Below are positions 42,426 through 50,789 of a stretch of 64,000 nucleotides of DNA, piece after piece. The translations under genes were made by a program, and so were the position numbers. Each line of letters starts with the position of its first letter. Position 1 is the first letter of the stretch. Under the pieces are notes generated by a model. That model saw nothing but the letters and a program-made list of their open reading frames with translations. It was not told the origin of the DNA and did not search any database. The DNA lies in NCBI RefSeq assembly GCF_943734655.1, contig NC_071354.1:156509142-156573141 (forward strand). The letters are read 5' to 3'. Source of the DNA: Sabethes cyaneus (Eukaryota; Arthropoda; Insecta; Diptera; Culicidae).

Positions 42426-43523
42426 TTAAACTGTATACGGCTCAAACACGGATGTCATCAGATAGAAATCACCCCCAACTCGACTAGTATAGATCCCCAT
42501 CTTTGTAGACTTGTTGAAGATGCACAATCCAAGCAAGTATCCCGCGTAAGTAGAACACTGCTTACCGTTGAAGACATTGCGAGTATTCAACGCCATTCTG
42601 AACAGCGTGTACGAATGAGCGTGACTACAGATAATAGGCTCAGCAGCTTCCGCGTTGGAAAACAAGGGAATTACGCAATTCGGTTGCGGAGCTGATCCTC
42701 CGGTTGGGTAAAAGTTTTCGTGACCATCTCCGGTACATACACCCCAAGTACAGCGAGATGTAATGATCATCTGCACATACGAAGCATCTGATTTGTCCAG
42801 CCTTTTCGAGGTTCCAACATCAAATGGCATTTTGAACAAGGGACTAGCCGGATCGAGACCATAGATTGCCCCAATCTTGCCTCCCAAATTCATACCAGCA
42901 TTGCCACTGACGTGTGCTCCCATGCTATGACCTACAAGCGTTACCTTACTCAACGGTATTCCCTGCTGATTAAGGTAGGTGATAAACTTCGCCAAATACG
43001 CGCCCACTCGTACAGTATGATTTGCAGCAAGTGCATAGCCATAGATAGCCAAATTTCCCCAATCTACTACACAGATATTCGTGTCTACATATTGCAAATA
43101 ATCACTTGTCATCGATCGAATCCAGTTACGGTTACGATTGTCCAACCATCCATGAACGATAAAAACAATCGGTTTTGAGGTAACAAGCTTTGAACTCAAG
43201 CTTCCATCGTTTATCACAGTTTGCTCAAGATTGGGAGAATTACTGCAAAATATTCACTTAAGTTTAATACTAAGTTCAACTGATAACCTACCACATTCTT
43301 ACCGGTTTCCACACCAAAAAGTAACATCCACCTCGATTGGATTCGTAGAATCCCCATTGATGATGTATTTAGTAGTGTTGGCTACAATCCCGAAAAAACT
43401 GTCCATCAAAAAGGCGGCATCGTAATCAGAAGTGGCACTAAATATGTCCAACAGTCCAGCAAACGCATTTTGTCCCAGTAGGACGACGAAAAAGACTTCA
43501 AACAGGCGTCTCATCTTTTCCAA
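42426..43523 (-). CDS. Secreted lipase / phospholipase A1-like protein, paralogue 2
   Basis: Exon 1 43,523-43,303 and exon 2 43,242-42,426 give 345 residues. The intron (43,243-43,302, 60 nt) splits the Arg codon of C-G-N-R, donor GTAAGA, acceptor TTTTGCAG. Signal peptide about residues 1-22 ending A-F-A. Oxyanion V-H-G-W at 103-106, Ser180 in G-H-S-M-G, Asp204 in G-L-D-P-A-S-P, His281 in C-S-H-A-H. A Cys-framed short lid (R-C-T-W-G-V-C) precedes G-H-E-N-F-Y-P-T-G-G. Short lid, small C terminus and no PLAT domain fit insect phospholipase A1-type enzymes better than classical pancreatic triacylglycerol lipase; the substrate is inference. It is closer to paralogue 3 than to paralogue 1. A downstream Met (M-R-R-L) is an alternative start. 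Confidence 0.92.
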
Positions 43524-43529
43524 ATTTGA

Positions 43530-43576
43530 AAGACAACTAATGGCTTTTTAATACTTTTTACAAGACTATAAAGATA
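43530..43576 (-). promoter_or_regulatory. Possible core promoter of lipase 2
   Basis: On the minus strand CTTTATAGTC (about 43,566-43,574) lies about 31 nt before CATTAGTTG (43,533-43,541), which is close to the initiator candidate of lipase 1. Confidence 0.4.
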
Positions 43577-43963
43577 TCATGTTTTATGCCAGACGAATTC
43601 TGTTTATTCAACTGTCGTTTTCGGCAGCGTTGATTAATAGGATAATTGTTGTGTTGCGTGAACTGCGTATTAAAAATACGTAAATTGAAACAATTGCTGC
43701 TATTGACGGACAGAATTAAGGCGAGCCTTGAAAATCGTGCGCAAACCAGCAATTTTGCACAATTGCTCGTGATTCTTTTGCCAGGAGGTTAGCATAGATC
43801 AATGAACTTAGGAACCGGAACCACTTGCGAATACATTGAATAATACATTTACTGCTTGTTATGGCAAGGTTACCTATAATCATTGTTATTATCATTACGC
43901 CAAAACATGATGATTTACAAAGGCCAGCGTACATCCAGCAAACGGTGATTTTCCCGGAACGTT
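43577..43963. other. Intergenic sequence
   Basis: No gene supported; minus frames here have no motifs. Confidence 0.35.
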
Positions 43964-44545
43964 TAAATATTAAACTTGAAATTAGAATTGAACTAGACTT
44001 GGAATTGGGCTTTAAGTTGGATTTGAAATTAAAGTTGAAATTGGACACGGAACTGCATTTGAAGTTACGATTGACAAAGCAAAGCCTAGGTGCTACATTC
44101 CGTTATCAAAACTTGACCTTCTGTTTTTATACGACAGACTTCACAGCCAGCTGTTAGAGTACAGGACAATTGCAGGGCCAGTTGCTGCGATCCTATTGCC
44201 TCTCCCAGCCGAGATTCGACCATACGATGACTGGCTTATTAGGCTAGCGTCATATCTCGAAGCCAACTGGGAAGCTGAAGTGGAGTTGTACAAGCGACGC
44301 TAAAGTTAAATTTGAAACTGAAATTGGACGTAAATTTGATTGAAATTAGACTTGAGATTAGACATGAAAACATCTGAAATTAGACTTGAAATTGAAATCC
44401 AAATTGTACTAGAAATTAAATTTTAAATCTGAATTTAAATTTAACCAAAACTTGGATTTAAATTAGACTTGAAGTTTAAAGTGAAAAATCGGACATTCAA
44501 TTGAACTTGACGACATTAAATTACACTTAAATTTGGACATGAACA
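43964..44545. repeat. Degenerate 12-bp TTGAAATTAGAC array, interrupted by a SINE
   Basis: Variants of TTGAAATTAGAC (for example TTGAAATTGGAC, TTTAAGTTGGAT, TTAGACTTGAAG) repeat with a period near 12 on both sides of the SINE at 44,077-44,268. The array therefore predates the SINE. Frames across it encode Leu/Lys/Glu repeats and are not genes. Confidence 0.75.
44077..44268 (-). mobile_element. tRNA-derived SINE inserted in 12-bp array
   Basis: Same family and minus orientation as 38,821-39,034: AGTTGGCTTCGAGATATGACGC and CGTATGGTCGAATCTCGGC at the right, GGAATGTAGCACCTAGGCTTTGC at the left. A short internal deletion removes part of the CTCTAACAG segment. Confidence 0.78.
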
Positions 44546-44549
44546 CTTA

Positions 44550-45640
44550 ATTTTTACTCGATTTCATTACATTTTTCTTTTCTCTCACACGGTTTACCTC
44601 TTTTCTGTTCCTTTCTATCTTTTTCTGTTTCGTATTTCCACTCTTTGTTCCATTTTGTCTTCTTTGTCTCCTTTTTATCTCTCGTTTTAGTTTTTTCCGT
44701 GTCTTCTGTTTCATTATTCCATTATTTCGTTTACCACCCCACTCTTTCTTGATTTCAGACCTGTTTTTCGAGCAATTTTTTATAATTTTCCTTCCTGTTT
44801 TCGGTTTTTTCTCTTCCCTGTTTCCTTTTTTTGTTTCCAGTCTACGTCTAACTCTGCTTTCCTTCTCGTTTTTCATCTTTGTTTATTCTGTTTTTCCTTT
44901 TTTAGATGATACCCCGTTACTTCTTCTTTTCTGTCTCGTTTATTCTGTTTTTGAATTGTTTTTTGTCTCTTGCCCCCCACTTTCTCGACTTTTTTTCTCC
45001 CGTTTTTCCTTTTTCTTTAGTCTGTTTTTCCTAATATTCTTTTCTTCATCTTCAGTCCCATCTTTCCATCTCATCTTGTTCCATTACCCTGTTTGACCCA
45101 TTCTCCTCGTTTCCTGTTTCCTCTTTCATTTTTCTTTTTCGCTATTGTTCCTTTCAATTTTTGTACCGTTTTTCCTTTTTGTCTCGTTTTCCCTCTTTTT
45201 CTTTCGCCTTTTCCCACCTTTTATGTTATACTTTTCTTTCTATTTCTGTTCCAACTTCCCTATATTTGTTTTGTTTGCTTTTTTTCCACCCACTTTTTTC
45301 TCTTTCTCTTCTTCGCCTGCACCGTTTTTCGCCCTTACTGAATTTCCTGTTACTGCTGACCCGTTTTTTGTTTTCTATCCCGTTAACTTCATTTCATTAT
45401 TTTGCTCTGTTCTAATCTTTCTCTTATAATATCCTGCTTTTCCTCTTTTTCTATCACGTTTGTTTTTATTTTATTTGTTTTATCCTGTTTTTCTGTCCTC
45501 TTTTTCCTCATTATCAGGCTACTCCTTTTCTATAGCGTTTTTCTCCTCTTTTCGTTCCGTGTTTTTCCTTTTATTCCAGCTTATTCTCATTTTCTTCCAT
45601 TTTCTCATTTTCTGAATTGATACAATATACTGCTAATTCT
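44550..45640. repeat. Degenerate pyrimidine-rich array (TGTTTTTCCTTTT-like)
   Basis: Almost continuous C/T sequence with recurring words TTCTGTTTTTCCTTTT, CTCGTTTTTC and CCTGTTTTTC at variable spacing. Plus frames (Phe/Ser/Leu/Pro) and the minus Lys/Glu/Arg frame at 44,547-44,876 are read-throughs of low-complexity DNA. Confidence 0.75.
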
Positions 45641-46310
45641 TTTCTATTTCTGGTACAGACGAAATTAACTTAGCTTTGCCAACCTGAAACCAAAGACTCG
45701 AGCAAATCATTTGCGTTCCTGTTCATGTTGTTCTCTACTTTCATTCATTCTCGACAATAGTGCGTGAAATCAAATGTGAATCATGCATTCATTTTGAAAT
45801 TACAATAAATGTAAACATTGCTCCAAAGTGTTTCTTCCGAATTAATTTCCTTCAGCCAGGTTTTATTTGATTTTAAAAAGCAGGCAGTTTAAGAAATTAA
45901 ACTTGGAGACCTAAAATAGCAGTCCAGAGCAAGAAAATTGAGTGACAGGTTAGTCGGGAAATCATTCAGCACTGCAATTTTGAAGGGTAGATAACTGAGA
46001 AAAACAAACACTGTCAGCGATTCAGTAATCATGTCCAAGCGCTGACAAATAAAAGAATACTACCAGGGGTAAGCCGTATGCGCTGAATGCGTTTTATATT
46101 CGCCTTCATGCAGGGCTATTAATTTTTTCGAGCTCTGGCCATAACTCACCAACAGCAAAAAAATATTTTAAAAAATTTCCATGTGACAGAACATAATACT
46201 CCGACTTTTATTTGAATATATCAATCACGTGTTTTGTCTTGATCCATTTAATAAGGTCGTGTCAGGCACATAATTAATTTTTCATAACGGTAGTTTTTAC
46301 AATCGACGAC
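45641..46310. other. Non-coding sequence
   Basis: No gene or defined repeat recognised. Confidence 0.35.
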
Positions 46311-46311
46311 G

Positions 46312-46693
46312 GGGACGGTAGAAGAAAGTAATGAAACTAAGGTGTTGATAGTGTCCGAACAAAATGTGACAAGACGTGAAGGGGAAGTAGCGGTAAACTA
46401 GGTAAGGGAGGGTTGATCCAGTCCACTGTGATTCAATGATTTACCAATACCTACGATCCTCAGGAACTAGGATGAGAAATTGAGCCCGAATCTGGTTATA
46501 CTTGGCTCCGATTATAGATTGATTTGATCAGCGGATCCTCCAGCTTGGGAAAAGAGGAACGGTACACAACATCTTAAGCGTTGCTTCAATGACCCTTCCT
46601 TACTTTATTTTGCGCTCTTCACGCATTGTCCCATTGTTTTCGGACACTATCAACACTTTCGTTTCTTTACTTTGTTCTAGCGTTCCCTCCGAC
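46312..46693. mobile_element. TIR element with about 75-bp inverted ends
   Basis: Left GGGGACGGTAGAAGAAAGTAATGAAACTAAGGTGTTGATAGTGTCC-type end matches the inverse of the right end (GGACACTATCAACACTTTCG...TTGTTCTAGCGTTCCCTC). CGAC flanks each side, a possible 4-bp duplication. The partial relative at 16,650-16,875 confirms it as a repeat. Confidence 0.65.
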
Positions 46694-46990
46694 AATTTGT
46701 TTGAAGTTTTACACCATTGCTTAGGTAAGGATCCGAGCAACGTTAACGCTTCGATGCCATGCGACGTCAATAATGTCCGAGATGTTCCGACAGTCGATCA
46801 AAACGAGGTCGACCTGTGTTTCAGGGACCTCCAGATGTACTTGTCAAGGAGTATATCTAAGTCTAAGTCCCCCCTAATAGAAAAAATATGCTGGAAGACC
46901 TTCTATAACCATGATATTAAATGTGACAAAGTCGCTAGGCCTTACGCCCAGTTCGTTGGTCAACTGCTAGATCCTCGAATCAGCGTCTAG
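46589..46990 (+). CDS. Uncharacterised 133-codon open frame, chimeric with TIR element
   Basis: The first 35 codons lie within the right arm of the TIR element, so the ATG is supplied by the transposon. The remaining 98 codons read D-N-L-F-E-V-L-H-H-C-L-G, V-D-Q-N-E-V-D-L-C-F-R-D-L-Q-M-Y-L, then Y-N-H-D-I-K-C-D-K-V-A-R-P-Y-A-Q-F-V-G. Composition is protein-like, but I recognise no family. A potential donor (TTAG + GTAAGG) occurs at 46,721-46,728. It may be a decayed gag, part of an unrecognised gene, or chance. Confidence 0.25.
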   Translation: MTLPYFILRSSRIVPLFSDTINTFVSLLCSSVPSDNLFEVLHHCLGKDPSNVNASMPCDVNNVRDVPTVDQNEVDLCFRDLQMYLSRSISKSKSPLIEKICWKTFYNHDIKCDKVARPYAQFVGQLLDPRISV

Positions 46991-47148
46991 TTCTAATCGT
47001 TGGAAAAGTACGATAATATTATCCCCTGATAAAATGTATTCAGTCGTTCCTATATAATGATCATGAAAAAAAAATTTACCCTTATTAAGCCTCAGAAATA
47101 CAAAAATCTTCGAATCAGCGCAAAACCTTTTTCACTTGATTTACTAAA
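46991..47148. other. Short spacer
   Basis: No feature seen. Confidence 0.3.
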
Positions 47149-48050
47149 AAGAGTGTTATGATCAAAGTTTGGTCGATTTAAACTAGACGCATTTCTTTTG
47201 CAGAATGATGCCTGTATTTGGATTTTGACATTCGCACTTTAATTATCATATAGCATCCAAGAAAAAGGAGTAATGCATCGCGAATTGCGAAAATCTAAAC
47301 AAATCGCACGTACAGGCCGTGAAAACCGTTAAAAGTGAGCGAATCAGCTGTGAGCCACTTAATAATTTGTTGACATTTGTTGACAGCCAGTAATGGAAGC
47401 ATGAATCGGCGGGAGATCGAAAGACAAAATTAGTAATATTTCGATTTTTCTTTCATTCAACTATCGCACTGTATCAAGACAGTGAAAAAAGATCAAATTG
47501 TATCTATAAATAAAACAAAACTGCCAAACACGATCCTGGACGCTGTACACGACGATACTGATGATGATCACGTATTCGAAGGGACGGTGGACGACAAAAT
47601 CTACGTCAACGCAGATTTCAAACAATTTCCTGGGCAAGCGGCTTTTACGGAATCTGGACGAAGAAAGTCATCTTCCAGCTTGTGACACTGTCGAAGGTCG
47701 CCAAAAAATTGGGTTTGGAGGACTATTTGTATCTGTGGCTTGAAAAGCAATATTTTAATTGTAACCAGGACCGTCAAGCAATAAGTTTAACGTAAATAAG
47801 TATCTGGACTGGAAAAAGTCTGGTAAGATTCCTAAAGCGACATAATTGTTCCGTGCTATTTTGGCCGGATTTGACAACCTGCCAATACGGAGAAAAGAAC
47901 TGTACAGAACAGTAGTAAGAGTTAAACAAAAGGTCCGGCAGTTCGTATCCGGAAACTTAACTGAATATTTTTCCTGTATTTTATAATAATCAAACATCAT
48001 AAAAAAAGTTTGCACGCATTCTTGTTCGCCAAATTTTGATTATAGGTCCC
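47149..48050 (+). pseudogene. Deleted Tc1/mariner element with both terminal repeats
   Basis: Left repeat AGAGTGTTATGATCAAAGTTTGGTC (47,149) and right repeat ending GGTCCCGCTCT (about 48,050) are inverted and match the repeat at 11,776. Between them, transposase pieces: V-D-D-K-I-Y-V-N-A-D-F-K-Q-F-P-G-Q (first catalytic Asp, about 47,590-47,640), S-K-V-A-K-K-L-G, and a C-terminal L-Y-R-T-V-V-R-V-K-Q-K-V-R-Q-F-V (about 47,890-47,945). The middle with catalytic residues 2 and 3 is deleted or scrambled and stops occur. Internally deleted, non-autonomous. Confidence 0.75.
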
Positions 48051-48425
48051 GCTCTTTCATAAGAAAACATGGACGTGGTACGGACATATTTCTATCCATT
48101 TAATTTAATCGAAATTTCAACATGAAATACAAACCTGACAATACTGATCATAACTAGAAACATCTTCTATGAAATAAAACATTCCCGGAAACGCCTTCTA
48201 AACCCGCAAGGCTCGGTCTAGTGATCAACAAATCATCAGGATCATTGCATAATTAATTGGCACAACAGTAGCGGACAGATGCTGCTAAAGGAAAATAAAT
48301 AAGCATTGCTAAATTGACGCACGCTTTAGCGTACACCTTCAGGTTCAGCATTCGAAACAAAATTTCAAGGTCGATGCAAAGCTGTTTCAATAAAATTTAA
48401 ACGTACAATCAAGGGCTTTTGTTTC
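48051..48425. other. Upstream region of lipase 3
   Basis: No repeat recognised; probably includes proximal control sequence of the gene. Confidence 0.35.
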
Positions 48426-48430
48426 GAAAC

Positions 48431-48468
48431 GGTATATAATCGGTGGCCTTCAAAAATGCATCTTCAGT
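48431..48468 (+). promoter_or_regulatory. Core promoter of lipase 3 (TATATAA and TCAGT initiator)
   Basis: GGTATATAATC at 48,431-48,441 is followed by TTCAGTTG with the initiator A at 48,466, 33 nt after the start of TATATAA. This is the canonical arthropod spacing. The resulting leader to the ATG at 48,509 is about 43 nt. Confidence 0.7.
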
Positions 48469-48508
48469 TGGAACTATGCTCCCGAGTAATTAAGCAATTA
48501 ATGGGACC

Positions 48509-49587
48509 ATGTTTCATCTTGTGATAACACTGGCTGTAGCTGTTTTCGGGGACCGCGCCTCCGCCGGTCTTCTGGACATTTTTAACGTTAACACCGATTA
48601 CAATGCGGCTAATGTAATGGACAGTATTTTCAAAGTTATGAGCAATGACATCCAATATATTTTAACGGGCGATACTAAAAACCCCATCGAGTCGGATGTA
48701 ATTTTTCAGTGTGGAAATAGGTAAAATCATTCGCGATTAACTTACTCTATGATTGATCGATCATTGATTGCAGAAATTCTCCGGAGCTTTCGCAAACTGT
48801 TATAAACGATGGTAACTTTAGTTCCAAAATCGTAGCCAGCAAACCAATGGTTTTCATCACTCACGGCTGGCTAGACAATGGTAACAGGATCTGGGTGAGA
48901 AACATGGCAGCTGATTATCTGAAGTTCGTGGATACGAATGTGTGCGTTGTGGACTGGAGCAAACTATGCCTGTACGGTTATGCGATAGCGGTCAACCACA
49001 CTTTCCGCGTAGGAGCGTATATGGCCAACTTTATCACCTATTTAAACGGTCAGGGCATTCCTTTGAGCAAAGTGACATTAGTGGGTCACAGTTTAGGAGC
49101 TCAAATAAGCGGCCATACCGGGAGGAATCTAGGAGGCAAAATAGCAGCAATCTACGGTCTAGATCCGGCCGGTCCCCTTTTTACTATGCCGTTTGATGTA
49201 GGTCCAGCAAAAAGATTGGACAGTTCTGATGCGCAGTACGTTCAGATGATCATAACTTCCCGTTGCGCCCTCGGTGTGTGCATTGGGGATGGGCACGAAA
49301 ATTTTTACCCAACTGGAGGATTAGTACCACAACCGAATTGTGTGCTGCCATTATTTGGAAACTCAGAAAGTTTTGAACAAATAACCTGCAGTCATTCTCA
49401 TGCTTGTACTCTTTTCCAAATGGCATTAAACCCAAACAATGTTTTCAATGGGAAAAAGTGCAGTGCATATCCTGCGTATTTAGTAGGACTTTGTCTGTTC
49501 AACAAATCGACAAAGATGGGCATTTATTCCAGCCGTGTGGGTGGGGACTTTTATCTGATGACATCTGCTTTTCCACCCTACACGTAA
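48509..49587 (+). CDS. Secreted lipase / phospholipase A1-like protein, paralogue 3
   Basis: Exon 1 48,509-48,720, intron 48,721-48,773 (53 nt, GTAAAA...TTGCAG), exon 2 48,774-49,587; 341 residues. Signal peptide about 1-19. The mature protein begins G-L-L-D-I-F-N, conserved in all three paralogues. Oxyanion I-T-H-G-W at 99-103, Ser177 in G-H-S-L-G, Asp201 in G-L-D-P-A-G-P, His278 in C-S-H-S-H. Lid between Cys234 and Cys240 (R-C-A-L-G-V-C), then G-H-E-N-F-Y-P-T-G-G. Poly-A signal AATAAA at 49,612-49,617. All catalytic residues are present. Predicted secreted acyl hydrolase, possibly a phospholipase A1, of gut, saliva or fat-body origin (inference). Frames at 48,942-49,196 and 49,250-49,435 are shadows. 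Confidence 0.93.
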
Positions 49588-49619
49588 ACGCTAAGTTGGA
49601 AGCTGAAAAGGAATAAACC

Positions 49620-50226
49620 GATCTTTCCAAATTTACTTATTCTTTTTGTTGAATCTTGTCCACTAATCCCATTGAACGCATTTGTAATTATGGTCAGTTA
49701 ATTATCTCAACTTTTATTGACACTCTACACCATCAGTTTATCGTTCATGTCATGTGCAGCATTTGCCATTAGTTGCAGCTCATCCTGCAGTCCAATTTAA
49801 AAACTTTTTGACGCAGACTGAGAAGCACAAAAAAACTAGTTCTTTTAAATATTTCTTAAATCTTTCTTGTAACTTTTGCCCATAAATATACTGCATCGTG
49901 CACTGGCTGCTGCCAACTACAGTTCTTATTATTTAACATTGCAAGAGCTCTCCACTTGTGCTCCGCGAAGCTTGTGTACTACTAATGAAAATGAGAATAA
50001 TGCAAGAAAGCTGCCGCAATTTTGCTAGTTTTTATTTTCTTTCGCAAAGATCCCATCTCATTGGGATGAAGTTCATTTTTCTTCTGGCCATGGCCAGAAT
50101 TTTTCACAAAGAATAAATGAAGAATCTACAAACTTTAGCCTGCAGTCAAGACAGTAAAGGTTCCCCCGCTCCCGTTAGCGTCCAGCAGAGCCTGCCTACC
50201 CGCTGTGCAATGTAGGCTGAATTGTG
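49620..50226. other. Intergenic sequence downstream of lipase 3
   Basis: No gene or repeat recognised. Confidence 0.35.
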
Positions 50227-50227
50227 C

Positions 50228-50272
50228 ATGGTGATGGTGCAGTTGGTGATGATGATGATGATGATAATGATA
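50228..50272. repeat. TGA/GAT trinucleotide microsatellite
   Basis: GATGATGATGATGATGATAATGAT with imperfect flanks. Confidence 0.8.
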
Positions 50273-50447
50273 AAAACTGTCGGTGATTTAAAAATTGCCA
50301 ACCTTTTTTCTCATTATGCTGAACGGAAAAAAAATTTAAGTTACATGCAAAGTTGAATGATTTTACGCGGAAAAGTATTGAATGGTTATATATTCGTAAT
50401 TTTATCAATACAGATAAACCAACTTTAATAATGTATAACGAGAAACC

Positions 50448-50688
50448 GAATGATTGGGATTAGGCCGTTTAGTCATTAAATTATAGTAGCCGCTAGATTT
50501 TGCTTTTTACATCAACGTTTCGATCCGGATTTGGATCTTCATCAGGGCTTAAAGTGCTGATCGTCTTTGTCTAAATCAACACTTTAAGCCCAGATGAAGA
50601 TCCAAATCCGGATCGAAACGTTAGCATAAAAGGAAAATCTAGCGTCTACTATAATTTAATGACTGAACAACCAAATTCCCAATTATTC
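50448..50688. repeat. Palindromic element with hammerhead-core-like word
   Basis: Arms of about 105 bp: GAATGATTGGGATT...ATTAAATTATAGTAG-CGCTAGATTTT...AACGTTTCGATCCGG...CTTAAAGTG pairs with its inverse to 50,688, with scattered mismatches. The loop is about 50,551-50,575. On the minus strand 50,545-50,514 reads CTGATGAA, a GATCC...GGATC stem with a 6-nt loop, then GAAACGTT. The plus-strand arm has CAGATGAA in place of CTGATGAA (50,591-50,622). Confidence 0.8.
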
Positions 50689-50789
50689 GATACACAGTCG
50701 AAAAATACCAGTTAATTATAACCAGAAACGATATGATATTAAATTGTTTATTTACCATAGAAGACGGAACTAGTTGAAATACATCAAAA

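Noticed and set aside
44547..45620. Minus Lys/Glu/Arg-rich frame and plus Phe/Ser frames
   Set aside because: Sense and antisense readings of the same low-complexity array.
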